Positions 34,413-46,712 of a stretch of 64,000 bases of DNA are shown in pieces. The notes beneath the pieces are model-generated. The model made no database searches. It saw nothing but the letters and a program-made list of their open reading frames with translations, and was not told the origin of the DNA. The translations under genes and the position numbers were made by a program. Each line of letters starts with the position of its first letter. Within the stretch, counting starts at the first letter, position 1. The stretch comes from Stomorhina lunata (taxonomy: Eukaryota; Arthropoda; Insecta; Diptera; Rhiniidae): positions 18,373,151-18,437,150 of the forward strand of contig OW121743.1 in the NCBI GenBank assembly GCA_933228675.1, written 5' to 3'.

Positions 34413-35554
34413 ATGGGTGTTTTTTTAGAGGTATACAACTTCGAATTGAAATAAAACACAAGAAAATCTTTTTAATGTCCATCAATTTGGCTTTATTGGA
34501 AGGATAATTTTATGCCATTAATGTTTAAATATGATTTCGGGCATGTGGCCGCCGCGGCTGGCTCGAATAAAGCCAATTCTACAGGTCCAATTTTCAACTA
34601 CTTTTTCGAGCATATGGGGCCGTATGTTGGCAATAACGCCACGAATGTTGGCTTCCAAGTCCCCTAACGTTTCTGGTTTGTTGGCGTAGACGAGCGACTT
34701 CACATATCCCCAAGAAAATAATCCAGTGGTGTCAAATCGCACGATCTTGGTGGCCAATTGACAGGTCCATTCCGCGAAATTATGCGCTCATCGAATGTTT
34801 CCTTCAATAAATCAATTGTGACGTGCGCTGTGTGGCATGTAGAGCACACCAAACAGTCAGTTTTTGTGGATGTAATGGCGTCTCAAGGGTCTCATGTGGA
34901 TTCTCTTCACTCCAAATGCGGCAATTTTGCTTGCTGACGTAGCCATTCAACCAAAAATGAGTCTCATCACTGAACAAAATTTTGCGATGAAAATCTGCAT
35001 CGAGATCAATCTCATTTTCGGCCCATACACCAAAATCACGACGCATTGCATGGTCTCGCGGCTTTAATTCTTGCACCAGCTGGATCTTGTAAGGTCGCAA
35101 GCCAAGATCTTTGCGCACAATCTTCCATAAAGTTGATGGACAAAGCTCCAATTGCTGTGCACGGTGGCGAATCGATTCATTCGGGTCCTCTTCAACACTT
35201 TGCTCTACAGCGGCAATTGTTTCTTCGGTGCGCACTGTTCGACGTCGCTGCTGATGCGTATTATCACATAGAGTAAACGTAGTGCGAAAACGATCCATGG
35301 TTAACCGAATTAATTGCTCTGATGGACGATTATGTCGACCATAAAATGGACGGAGCTTGCGGTAAACTTCGCGAACTGAACCATTATTTTCGAAATAAAT
35401 TTGCACGATTTGCAAGCGTTGTTCTTTTGTCAACCTGTTCATGATGAAATGGCAAACCAAACTAAATATTAATCACTTGACAGCTGACAAAATGGCCGCC
35501 AGTTAAAAAAGTGATGCCAACTTAAAGTTCTATACCTCAATAAAAAACACCCGA
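34413..35554 (-). mobile_element. Second mariner-type transposon (DD41D family), 1,142 bp, internally deleted
   Basis: Flanked by TA at 34411-34412 and 35555-35556. The ends are ATGGGTGTTTTTTTAGAGGT and, inverted from the right, TCGGGTGTTTTTTATTGAGG. The TIRs are imperfect, so it is older than the 1.2-kb mariner. A transposase pseudogene fills most of it. It is inserted in the (GTCY)-type composite. The TIRs differ completely from the first mariner, so this is a separate family. Confidence 0.88.
34518..35442 (-). pseudogene. Mariner transposase pseudogene, internal deletion
   Basis: A start at the internal Met (35442, MNRLTKEQRLQIVQIYF) fits the family better than the upstream Met at 35460. 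Helix-turn-helix regions span about residues 8-60 and 80-125. YKIQLVQELKPRD follows, with the first catalytic Asp in LFSDETHFWLNG. After LTVWCAL the sequence jumps to CHTAHVTIDLLKETF, so about 70 codons including the second Asp are missing and the frame shifts. The C-terminus continues RIISRNGPVNWPPRSCDLTP-LDYF and then GYVKSLVYANKPETLGDLEA to IIFKH. The third Asp is at LTPLDYF, positioned as expected for DD41D. It is non-functional. Confidence 0.87.
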
Positions 35555-36875
35555 TACTAAATGTCATCATCGTATCTTAGGCGAAGTTATACGGGATCAA
35601 TTGTCAAACGTGAACGGATTTCTCCCAATTGCAATTAAAAAATTTAAATTTTCGTTGATATGTGAGATACTTACATACATATGTAGGTTTTGAACGGATA
35701 TCATGTAGTTAGCTGCATTTTTGTACTTCCTAGGAAGATTACCTATAATTTGATATACATTCTCAAATGTTATCATAATGTTCAAAAGTCAGACACAAAA
35801 TTAAGATTAATGCAGAGTGTCTGTCTGCTAAAATCAGATTTGTGGAGCTCCTGGATTTTACACAAAATTTTAGGATATTGTCCCACCCTGAATTTTATCA
35901 TTGTCGGTCAAAACACCATCGCTTAAACGCTAAATTATATCTACCACAAATTACCGAATGCATCAGGATTTAGGTAATCCCCTGCGAAGGAAGCTATTAA
36001 ATTTCATCAAAATAAACACCTGAGATATCGACAAAACAGGAGCTCCAAAAACTTGACTACAACAGAAAAAATTACAGACAGGTAGACAGACGGACAAACA
36101 AACAGACGGGCAGACAGACAAACAGACGGACGAAATCGATTCTCCTGCCGATTCTGAGTTGATCGGTACAATTTGAATGGTATTCGTAATCAGATTTGTG
36201 GAGTATAGATTTTAGAAAACGATGTCAAATTTCATCACAATCGGTCCATAAACACCTGAGATATCGCTGAAACAATACTTACAAAATGTCAACAAAATTT
36301 CGTAGACACGTACTTTGGGCAATTTGCTGTACATCAAATGTAGTGTTATGGCGATATCTCAATTGTTTATGGACCGCTTTTGATAAAATTTAATAACGTG
36401 CTTGACGGTGGAATTTCCTAATATCTGATATAAAATTTATGTAAGTCCGTGCTAAAGGAGGATGGTTTTTCCTATTTCTGCATTTCATTTTTTCAACAAA
36501 CATTCTCTAATGCGAACTTTGGGCAATTTGCGATACATCAAATTCAGTGTTTTGGCGATATCTCAGTTGCTTATGGACCGATTTTGATAAAATTTTACAG
36601 AGTGCTTTGGGAAACTATTTCCTACAATCTGATATATAATATATTATCACATGTACACCAGGAGTATCTTGTTTCTCTTATTATTTAAAAGTGTGTTTCA
36701 ATCAAAAATTTTAAAATTTTCGTCTAATTTTTGGTATTTTTTCGATATTTTCGGTGTTTATAAACCGATTTTAATGAAATTTAATAGCGTTTGCGGGAGA
36801 ATTTCCTAAAATCTGATATATAATTTATGTAAGTCCATCCTCCAGGGGCTTCAGAAACTTGATTTCAACAGACAG

Positions 36876-36908
<33 letters not shown>

Positions 36909-36909
36909 A

Positions 36910-36945
<36 letters not shown>

Positions 36946-37733
36946 GGACATCGCTCCTCCCGATTCTGAGTCGATCGGTATAATTTTTATGGGGTCTACG
37001 ATCACTAATAAAAAAAATACAAACGGAATCACAAACTTATAATACCCTTTCACCTATTGGTGAAGGGTATAATAAGGTTAGTCCAAGTGAAAATATATAC
37101 TTTTTGTGGTCATATTTTAAGCAAGTTAAAAAAAATAAAAAATATTCAATTTAACCTCAAAAATATGCCAACTTTTCAAAATTTTTAAATGAAACTGTTC
37201 AGTTCATTGGAAAATACACTAAAACGTTACTTAGTTTTGATCATTTGTTAAAATGGAGTTACTATATTTTGCTTTTTGCTGCAAATAAAAATAATTTTCA
37301 ACCTAACCTCAAAATTTAAAATCATAATTTTCCGATTTTAAGCTATGAAATTCACTACCAGAAGTAAGAAATAACATTTAAAGTAGAAAATAAGGAAGTC
37401 TATGTAAAAATATATACTTTTTGTGGTAAAATTTAAAGAAAGTTAAAAACGTTTTGAAAATATTCAATTTAACCTCAAAAATATGATAACTTTTAAAATC
37501 TTTTTTACCTCAAAATTTAAGAACATAATTTTTTAGTTATAAAAATATGTGTTTCAATCAAAAATTTTTAAATTTTCCTCTAATTTTTGGTGTTTTTCGA
37601 TATTTTCGGTGTTTATAAACCGATTTTAATGAAATTTAATAGCGTTCATTGCGGGAGAATTTCCTAAAATCTGATATATAATTTATGTAAGTCCATCCTC
37701 CAGGGGCTTCAGAAACTTGATTTCAACAGACAG

Positions 37734-37767
<34 letters not shown>

Positions 37768-37907
37768 AGACGGACATCGCTTAATCGATTCTCCTCCCGA
37801 TTCTGATCGGTATAATTTTTATGGGGTCTACGATCACTAATAATAAATATTACAAACGGAATCACAAACTTATAATACCCTTTCAACTATTGGTGAAGGG
37901 TATAAAA

Positions 37908-37954
37908 AACTTTTATTTTCTGACTTTTACGATAAGTAACAGTTACGGTCCCTG
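37908..37954. mobile_element. hAT-like terminus (TTACGGTCCCTG)
   Basis: AACTTTTATTTTCTGACTTT runs into AGTTACGGTCCCTG. The inverted end CAGGGACCGTAA is identical to the start of the 983-1177 element. A matching left end with an 8-bp duplication was not found, so the element is truncated or rearranged. Confidence 0.45.
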
Positions 37955-38041
37955 CAAATAAGGCAATTGCCTACGAGCGATTTATATAACATTCAACTCT
38001 GCTCTCTCTATGGTGTCAAGTACAGAAAAAATCTTTCCACT

Positions 38042-38591
38042 TAGTGATGGGACAAGGGTAAATACCCAAATGATAAATTGGGTAATAAAAGATAAGTACC
38101 CAAGTATTCACCCAAGCACTTGGGTATTTACCCAAAATGTGGGTATAAATCAAAATAAAAAAAATTTAAGAGACGAAGCTGTGGGTGCTAAGGGGACGTT
38201 CAGAGGCAGCTGAAGTACAAGGAGCTGTTAAAATTCGAACATCTAATTTGCTCAATTGCGTACTTCCACAAATTTCTTTCCACTAATTTACTGGAGAAAT
38301 TTCATCTAAACAAAAGTTTTGGCCCAAAAATCATTTCTGGCCTTGTAATTGACAAAATATGCCATTAAATTTATGTTTAGCGCCTGTGATATTGTGTAAA
38401 TGAATTCCAATGCAGGAGGTACCTCAGATAAATTCGAAAATGTTCAAAATTCTTTTGCTCTACGTTACAACGAGTATTTGTTATTCAAATGAGTATTTAC
38501 CCGAAATTAGATAAATACCCGGGTATGAAAGTGGGTATAAATAGGTAAATTTCCAGTGTTAGGTAAATACCCAGCTCTAAACCTATCTCTA
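38042..38591. mobile_element. 550-bp hAT-type MITE
   Basis: Flanked by perfect 8-bp target duplications TTTCCACT (38034-38041 and 38592-38599). Inverted ends are TAGTGATGGG and TAGAGATAGG. The interior is rich in GGGTATTTACCC / GGGTAAATACCC palindromes on both sides, typical of hAT subterminal transposase-binding repeats. It has no transposase, so it depends on an autonomous relative. Confidence 0.8.
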
Positions 38592-38599
38592 TTTCCACT

Positions 38600-39775
38600 G
38601 TATTGTGAACATGAAGGTAATATATCCCCAGATGCTTATGGAGCGGTCTTTTTGGAAAACGTTGTATCAGTTAAAATTTTTCACACTGGAGTTATGGTTC
38701 AGTTTTGACTCCTGGCTAGCAGCGATCACTATGATGATCGATGTTGTACCGTAAATGTCATTTTATCTCATACATTTTTACTGGGAGGGCTTTGCAATTG
38801 AACTGAAAGTCTTCCCAGGAAGTTGGGTGCCATTGTAGTTGTTGTTCATGGTCATGGTTGTTGTGATTGCCAACAACGACACTCTATTACGTCGCTGCTG
38901 GTTTTACGATATCAAAGAGTTTTGGGAAGAAACCACAAAGCAAAAGTTGATATTGCCATAAGGCAACAAATGGGTTGGATTAAATTTTAAATATTCTTGA
39001 ACTTAAAATTTTTAAAATTTTAAATATTCTTTTAAGTATAGATTTGTTTTGATATAAAATTATCCTTTAATTAGAGTTTAAATTGTATCATAGTCCCTTA
39101 TTAAGACCTCAAAATCTCTTATCTTTAAATTTCATTACATTTCTATTAATAAGACGTATATCTATTTAATTAATTTAAAAACTCACTTAAAACATTTAAC
39201 CCCGAGATTGACCCTTTTCTCGGTTGATACCAGCTAAAATTGTCAAACAATAATGAAAAGTACCAGTTTTCAAATTCATTTAGAAAATTAACTCGTATTA
39301 AAATTTTACATTCACACAAAATTGGGAAACAGATAAAAGGATGAGACGATTTAAACACACACAAACACACATAGACAGTCAGGCAGACAGACAGATGTAG
39401 AGACAGTTATTTTGACAGTTAAAAAATATACAGGCTCTAAATATTTTTCTTCCCAGACACACTCATCCTTTTTTAATTGAATTGAACTTTTATGATCTCG
39501 ATTTTCTGTTTTTGGTAGAAGTCTGTGAGGATTGTCAGAGACACAACATAATTATGGTCGTGGCTTAGAGAAATGAAATCAAATTTGAACCCTTGACACA
39601 TACAAATGTTCACAGTTTAACTCCAAATATAGGAGAAGAGTGATGGATTTTATTGACACCCTGCTGGGATGAATGAGGGTGAGGGCAAAAATGTGTGGCA
39701 AACACGAGCCAGAAATGGAAATGAAAATTAAATTAAATGAATTATTTTTAAATAGATCATCAGGAAGAATCTATT
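38600..39775. other. Unassigned region
   Basis: Moderately complex sequence with no recognisable coding or transposon signal. It contains short CAGA-type runs near 39380-39400. Confidence 0.45.
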
Positions 39776-39779
39776 TGCT

Positions 39780-42525
39780 TATAGAATATATCAATTATAA
39801 CAGTTTATTATATAAAATATATTGAGTATAACTGATTTCCATTTAAAATATATCGAGTATAACAGTTTTTTATATGTTTAATATTGAGTATAATAGTTTT
39901 TCATATAAAAAATATCGAGTATAACAGGTTTTTTTATAGAAGATATCAATTATAACAGTTAAGTATACAAAAGATATCGGATATAACAGTTTATTATTCA
40001 AGAGAAATCGAGCATAACATTTTTTATATACGTGATTTTGAGTATAACGGGGCTTCTTATAGAAGATATCGAGTATAACAGTTATTTTTATAGAAGATAT
40101 CAAGTATAACAGTTTATCACATAAAAAATATCAAGTATAACAGTTTTTCATATGTAAAATATTAAAATCGACGAGGTTTCTCATAAAAGATATCAAGAAT
40201 GACAGTTTTTCATATAAAAGATATCTGGTATAAGAGTTTTAATTATAGAATATATCGTGTATTACAGGTTTTCTTATAGAAGATACCGACTATAACAGCT
40301 TATCATATTCAAGATATGGAGTATAATAGTTTTTTATGTAAAATATATTGAGTATGACAGTTTTGTATAAAAAACATATCGAGTATAAAAGTTTTTCATA
40401 TTAAAGATATCGAGTATAACAGTTTTTCATATAAAAGATATCGAGTATAACAGGGTTTCTTAAAGAAGATGTCGAGTATAACAGTTTTTTATATAAAAAA
40501 TATAGAATATAATAGGGTTTCTAATTTAAGATATCTAGTATAACAGTTTATCATATAAAAGATATAAAAGTTTTTCATATAAAAAATATCGAGTATAATA
40601 AGTTTTAATATTGTAGATATCGAGTATAACAGATTTTTTAGTATTTCGTAGCAGTTTTTCGTACAAATGATAACGAGTATAACAGTTTTTCATACAGTAG
40701 ATATGGAGTATAACAGCTTTTCTTAAAGAATAAATCGATTATTACAGTTTTTCATATAAAATATTTCGAGTAAAACAATTTTTTATATAAAGATATCGAG
40801 TTTTTCAGTTTTGTATATAAGATATCAAATATAACAGATTTTTTTTTTATAGAAAATATCGTTTATTACAGTTTATTATGATCATAACATTTCTTATATA
40901 GAAAACATAGAGTATAACAGTGTAAAATACAAAAGATATTCAATATATCCGTTTTTTAAAGGAAGGTATCGAATATGAAAGGGTTTCTTATAGAAGATAT
41001 CGATTATAACTGGGTTTCTCATAGAAGATATCGAATATAAAAGTTTAATATATAGAAGATTTCGAGCATAACAGGGCTTCTTATAGAAGATATCGAGTAT
41101 AACAGTTTTTTATATAGAAGATATCGAGTATAATATTTATTCATATAAAAGATATCAAGTATAACAGTTTATCATATGTAAGATATTAAAGTCGATTTGG
41201 TTTCTTATAGAAGATATCGAGTAAAGCAGTTTTTCATATAAAAAATACCTAGTATAACAGTTTTCCATGTAGAATATATCGTGTATTACATTTTTTCTTA
41301 TATAAGATATCGATTATAACAGCTTATCATATACAAAATCTGCAGTATAATAATTTTTTATATAAAAGATATCGAATATAACAGTTTTAAATGAAGAATA
41401 TATCGAGCATACAAGTTTTTCATATTAAAAATATCAAGTATAACAGTTTTTCATATAAAAGTCATCGAGTATAACAAGGTTTCTTATAGAAGATATCGAG
41501 TATAACAGTTTTTCATATTAAAAATATCGAATGTAGTATTGTTTCTAATAGAAGATATCGAGTATAAAAGTTTTTTATATGAAATATATCGAGTATAACA
41601 GTTTTTCATATAAAAGATATTGAAAATAATAGTTTTTCTTATAAAAAATATCAAACAGTTTTTCATATAAAAGATAACGAGAATAACAGTTTTTCATATA
41701 GTAGATATGGAGTATAACAGCTTTTCTTAAAGAAGAAATCTATTATTACAGTTTGTCATATAAAATATATCGATTATAACAGTTTTTTATATGAAGATAT
41801 CGAGTATTACAGTTTTTTTTATAAAATATAGTTTTTGATGTAGAAGATACCGATTTTAACAGATTTTCTTATGGAAAATATACAGTATAACAGATTTCAT
41901 TGTAGAAATATCGAGTATAACAGTTTTTCATATAAAAAATATCTGGTATAACCTATAGAAGAAATTTATTATTTTAGTTTATCATATAAGATATTAAGTA
42001 TAATAGTTTTTCGTATAAAGATATCGGCTATTTTCATATGGAAGATATAGAATATAACAGTTTTTTATATAAAATATATTGAGTATAAAAGTTTATCGTG
42101 TAACAGTTTATCATATGAAAGATGTCAAGTATAATAGTTTTTCTTATAGAAGATATCGATTATAACAGTTTTTCATATAGTAGAAATCGAGTATAGTAGT
42201 TTTTCTATAGATGTTATCGATTATTACAGTTTATCATATGAAAGATATCGAGTATAACAGTTTTTCATACAAAATATATCGAGTATAATAGTTTTTCATA
42301 TAAAAGATATTGAGTATACTAGTTTTTTGTATAGAAAATTTCGAGTATAACAGGGTTTCTTTAATATCGAATATACCAGTTTTTTATATAGTTGATGTCA
42401 AGTATAATAGCTTTTCTTATAGAAGAGATTGATTATAACAGTTTATCGCATGAAAGATATCGAGTTGAACGTTTTTTCATATAAAAGATATTGAGTATAA
42501 TAGTTTTTCATATAAAAGATCTTTT
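39780..42525. repeat. 31-bp GATATCGAGTATAACAGTTTTT minisatellite, about 2.75 kb
   Basis: The unit is roughly AGATATCGAGTATAACAG plus TTTTTCATATAAA, about 31 bp, with around 85-90 degenerate copies. Two main variants alternate: TTTTTCATATAAA and GGGTTTCTTATAG. The ATCGAGTATAACAG segment is the most conserved. The minus-strand open frames of repeated Tyr/Phe/Asn are translations of the repeat. Confidence 0.95.
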
Positions 42526-43480
42526 CTAGTAGGACTTTCTAAAGAACGTAGAACACTTTATAGTTAAGATTTGGTATCCAATGACTTATTTTTACTGTCA
42601 AATATTTGCAAAACTTCCATTAATCTTGATTAACTCTCTAGTTTCCACACTACCCTTATTTAATTTTTAAATTTATTTCCCAAAATTTTCGATTTTAAAT
42701 TAAATTTTCACTCTAAAAACCATAAATTTTCCGGTACCACCCTTTGCCTTCGTACTTCCTTAATCACTTTTCCATTTGTTGTTATTTTTAGTTTTGGATT
42801 TAATTTACAATTTTATGAAAAATATTTAGCAAACATCGAAATGACGTTATATTTGTTCTATTGAAATAACAATTCAAATAACCGATAAATTTTGTTGTAT
42901 ATGCGAAAGTGAAAAGTTTTTTTTTTTTTTTTGGTTTTCATTTTCAATTTTGAGTTCAAAACAATGGAAATTTTATGGTTTTTCATTGATTCATTTCATG
43001 GGCCGGAAATCGAAAGCATTAATGAGTCACATAGCAATGGGTGGTGGCAGAGGTGGAAGTGTTTAGTGTTTGGTAGACCCACCTGGAAATGATAAACAAG
43101 GGATACATTGAAAGGAGAAATAAAATTGGTGATATTCGATAGTGGCTATTATGTGTAAATAATGGCAAAATGAAAGCAATGGGTGGGAAAGTATAGCATA
43201 AGACTTAACAATGGCTAAAGTTTCAAGATTTAAGTTAGATTTTGTTTTGGTTTTAAATATTGATTTATCTTTAGAAATCGAACGTTTATCTGATTATTCC
43301 ACATAAACTTATAAGTGTCTTTGAGCAGCTATTCCTTACAAATTTCTAGGCTAGCTTTCAAGTCCGTACATAAGCAAGCCTATGGTTTTGACAAGACCCC
43401 TAACTTTACGCATCATAACATGATTAAATCCCTAGTCTCTTGCAGATGGTACTCAGAATCTTGTTCCTAAAATTTATTGC
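42526..43480. other. Unassigned AT-rich region
   Basis: No gene or mobile element recognised. Composition resembles ordinary fly intergenic or intronic DNA. Confidence 0.45.
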
Positions 43481-43489
43481 TTAGTTTTG

Positions 43490-44600
43490 TCAAGATATTC
43501 CCAGTACTGCTAGAGCCATCACTACAGGATGAGATACTGGTAACTTGTTGATGCTCTCCAGCAGCTCTTCCTCACAAAGATTTTTGCCAGGTTTTGTCGT
43601 AAAGAGATTTCCCATACTCCCAAGTAAAGTACTTTTCTTGTACTTGCAAGTTATTCCTATCTTCAAGTCCGTACATTAGCAAACCCATGGATTTTTCCTT
43701 AAATCTCGTTACATGGTTTTGTGATAAAGGTTTTCCCAACACTCCCAAAGGTTAAGCAGGATGAGATACTAGTCTCTTTGTGATGAAAATATTCCCAAAT
43801 GCTCCCAAAGGTAGAACAGGATGAGATACTTGTCAGTTGCGGATGCTCTCCAGCAGCTCTTCCTCATAGAGGCTTTGTGATGAAGATATTTCGAACACTT
43901 CCAAAGGTTGAACAGGATGAGATACTAGTCTCTTGTGGATGCTCTTCAGCCGCTTTTCCTCATAGAGGCTTTATGATGAAGATATCCCTAACGCTCCCAA
44001 AGGTAAAACAGGATATGATACTAGTCTCTTGCGGATGCTCTTGAGCAGCTCTTTCTCACAGATGCTTTGTGATAAAGATATTCCCAATGCTCCCAAAGAT
44101 AGAACAGGATAAGATACTTGTCTTTTGCGGATGCTCTTCAGCAGGGCTTCCTCTCAGTGGCTTTGTGATAAAGATATTCCGAACACTCCCAAAAGTTAAC
44201 ACTACCCAAAAGTTAAAGATACTAGTCTCTTGCGGATTCTCTTATGCCGCTTTTCCTTACAGAAGTTTTATAATGAAGATATTCCCAATGTTCCCAAAGG
44301 TACAACAGGATGCGATACTAGTCTTTTGCGGATTCTCTCCTGCAGCTCTTCCTCACAGAGGCTTTGTGATGAAGATATTCCCAACACTCCCAAAGGTGGA
44401 ACAGGATTTTGCGGATGCTCTCCAGCAGCTCTTCCTTACAGAGGTTTTATGATGAGGATATTCCCAACGCTCCCAAAGGTAGAACAGGATGATTTACTTG
44501 TCTTTTGCGATTGCTCTCCAGCAGCTCTTCCTCACAGAGGCTTTGTAATGAAGAAGTGCCCAACAATTCCAAAGGTAGAACAGGATTAGATACTAGTTGT
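43490..44600 (+). repeat. 96-bp minisatellite, open in one frame (32-residue repeats)
   Basis: CCCAAAGGT anchors at 43804, 43901, 43996, 44092, 44188, 44293, 44389, 44472 and 44570 give spacings of 97, 95, 96, 96, 105, 96, 83 and 98. Older diverged units reach back to about 43490. In the plus frame each unit reads close to LPKVEQDEILVSCGCS followed by PAALPHRGFVMKIFRT. Open stretches are 43799-44044, 44069-44452 and 44230-44589, the last shifted by an indel. I know no protein family with this repeat. A 96-bp period being a multiple of three may be coincidence. Confidence 0.85.
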
Positions 44601-44604
44601 ATTA

Positions 44605-44830
44605 ACATTTAATAACTCGGGTGGTATTCCATTAGGACCTGCAGACTTTCGAGATTTTAGCCGTTTGATTGCAGCTGTTATTTCTTAGGATGTCAGTGGT
44701 AACGTATCAAACTTATTATGTATGTGAAGCATAGGATCGTCATCACATATTTCTTAATATTTTACGGGCTTGCCTGACAGTAATTTTGAATAATAATATT
44801 CCCAAAGTTTCATTTGTCGATCTTTAGAGT
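44605..44830 (-). pseudogene. LINE reverse-transcriptase N-terminal fragment
   Basis: The minus strand reads RQMKLWEYYYSKLLSG, then EITAAIKRLKSRKSAGPNG and IPPELLN, the linker and first RT block of RTE-type LINEs. Two in-frame stops. It probably belongs to family B by style, but no overlap with the other family-B copies allows a direct check. Confidence 0.6.
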
Positions 44831-45129
44831 ATAACAGATCGACCAGCGGCTTCGGAAAGGTTCGACATAACAGCACCACTGACAACATCAGAAGGAACCA
44901 CTGCAGACCACACATGGAAAATAGGTTTCATATGCACTGAACCCAAAAGGAAAGCGAGGAGTTCCTGGTATAAGAGAATGTTGACATCTACAATGCCAGC
45001 TTTTAACATCAAACCACATCTGATCATGTAACTTTTTCGGTACGAAACTTTGCATTTTTAAGAATTAGCAGAATGGCATATATATAATGTTAAGATTCAA
45101 ATATTAACTGGCTTTCTAGTTGTCCATAT

Positions 45130-45736
45130 GGGATGTAATGGGATGCAGCTATTGGCTGGTGTCTCTAGCTACCAGGTAAGAACTGTTTCCAATTCCCACT
45201 CTAACCTTGTGGTGGTAAAACCTAGTAACCTGAGCAACCTAATTGAAGATGCGGTAAACAACCCATGTGGGATTCTAGGTTGGGACTTATATGAGAGGGA
45301 GTTATCTTAAAGCCATTCCAACGTATTTGGAAGATGCGGTAAACAACCCATGTGGGATTCTAGGTTGGGACTTATATGAGAGGGAGTTATCTTAAAGCCA
45401 TTCCAACGTATTTGGTCTCAGGGTCTAAGATAATTGTACTTGGTTAAGTATAAAACTACAGCGACTTTTTAACATGTTAGTTGTGGCTGGAAGCGGGCAT
45501 CTGTCTCTGATCAAGCGCTTCGCTGTATAAACGTGGTTCGTGTCTTTGAACTCATCACCCATCGACATAGCACTTACAATGTTATTACAGAATATACTAC
45601 TTCAAGGGTCAATCATGTGAGAAATCCCTTCGTTACGGCAAGGATTTTGGAGGTTCTTAATCTATAGCAGAGCACTCTGATCAAGAAACCAATGAGGTCC
45701 TATGTTCCAATGGGAGTCAAGAAAAACAGAAGAAGA
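45130..45736 (+). mobile_element. SINE-like retroposon S, copy 1 (607 bp)
   Basis: Flanked by perfect 12-bp duplications AGTTGTCCATAT (45118-45129 and 45737-45748). It begins GGGATGTAATGGGATGCAGC and ends ATGGGAGTCAAGAAAAACAG plus (AAG)n, the same 3' end as LINE family B. It contains a perfect ~85-bp internal tandem duplication (from 45245 and from 45330). It shares its body with the 46194-46666 and 59261-59728 copies. No obvious tRNA A/B boxes, so the head is of unknown origin. Confidence 0.75.
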
Positions 45737-45849
45737 AGTTGTCCATATATTTCCGGAATTCCTGAATCCAATATCAGATCTGAATTTCCATCTCTAACTC
45801 GAACTTTCAATGAAATGATTTACAGTTTTTCATATGTGGATATCGGGGA

Positions 45850-46712
45850 AGAAGATAGAGGAGAAGAGAAGAAGATTCTACGAAAAATCTTTGCCCCAGT
45901 TTGCATCAATAATGACTATAAAATGAACCATAAACTGAATGAGTTCTACGCTGGCATTGACATAGTAAATTGCTTTAAACAGCAGTGACTGCGTTGGCTT
46001 GGACATGTTGTGCGAATGGACCAAAATACATCATCAACAAAAGGGTTCGAAAATGATTCCTAGGGAACTTGAAGAAGTGGACGTCCAAAACTTTGATGGA
46101 AAGATCAAGTAGGGGAAAAATTTTTCAAAGTTTAGCCTGTGAAATTGGAGGGTACGGGCACAATATCGAAAATATACTCGGCCTTTGACCTTATTCTTCC
46201 TTTACTGCCAGTGAAGCATAAGGTCACTAATAGAACGACATCTTCGGATAGAATTGATTTCATTCATCAGAATGTTCTCGCATAGATTATGCACCTCCAA
46301 AATCCTTGTGCCAGCCGCCGTAGCAGGGGGATTTTCCTTGGAGTAGTTAATGTCGTTTCTTTCCATCCATCGAAAGTGCTAAGTTGATGGGTGATGAGTC
46401 CAAAGACACAAGCCACGTTTGTGTAGCTAGCCGCTTGATCCGATACAGACGCCCGCTTGCAACCTCAACGCTGCAGTTTTGAGTAACTCCCTCTCATATT
46501 AGCCCCGACCTAGAATCCCTCACGACTTGTTTATCGCATCTTCAACTTGGTTGCTCAGGTCACCAGGATGTAACACGACGAGGCTAGAGTAGGAATTGGA
46601 TGCAGTTCTTACCTGGCAGCTGAAAACGCCTGGTAACAACTGCATCCCATTACATCCCAATGTAATTGAACTTAATATGTTTTAAATATAGGCCATTTAA
46701 ATAAAAGTAAGA
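45850..46712 (+). mobile_element. LINE family A 3' fragment interrupted by SINE S copy 2
   Basis: Encodes KKILRKIFAPVCIN, YAGID-like and LRWLGHVVRMDQN blocks of the family-A C-terminus (45855-46130). Then the 3' UTR GGCCTTTGACCTTA is broken by the SINE and resumes AATATAGGCCATTTAAATAA and GTAAGATGG at 46675-46712. Stops and frameshifts are present. The 98-codon frame at 45692-45988 fuses the SINE tail to this fragment by chance. Confidence 0.75.
46194..46666 (-). mobile_element. SINE-like retroposon S, copy 2 (473 bp, minus)
   Basis: Inverted relative to copy 1. The plus strand ends CATCCCATTACATCCCAATG, the complement of the S head. The tail end begins (ATTCTTCC) beside LINE A. Flanks TGACCTTA (46186-46193) and TGAACTTA (46667-46674) are an 8-bp duplication with one mismatch. 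Removing it restores the LINE A 3' UTR. Confidence 0.72.

Larger units (their letters stand above)
33380..37907. mobile_element. Composite dipteran repeat with (GTCY)n cores (mini-me/DINE-1-like)
   Basis: The block starts with a short hairpin-like motif (ATTCGGCTTTGCCGAAT, 33400s) and ATACCCTTCACC. It ends TGGTGAAGGGTATAA twice (about 37056-37073 and 37889-37906). Three (GTCY)n tracts (CAGACAGACGGACAGACAGA type) lie at about 36085-36125, 36870-36950 and 37725-37777. (GTCY)n tracts beside conserved cores are the hallmark of dipteran mini-me/DINE-1 elements, considered Helitron/Helentron-related. An ~855-bp unit (36691 onward and 37548 onward) is tandemly duplicated. The block hosts a LINE fragment (33.57 kb) and a mariner (34.41 kb). 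The family assignment is an inference. Confidence 0.5.

Noticed and set aside
36865..37053. ORFs with SVCLSVCLSVC runs (here and at 37683-37886)
   Set aside because: They are translations of the (GTCY)n microsatellite and its flank, present twice only because the unit is duplicated.
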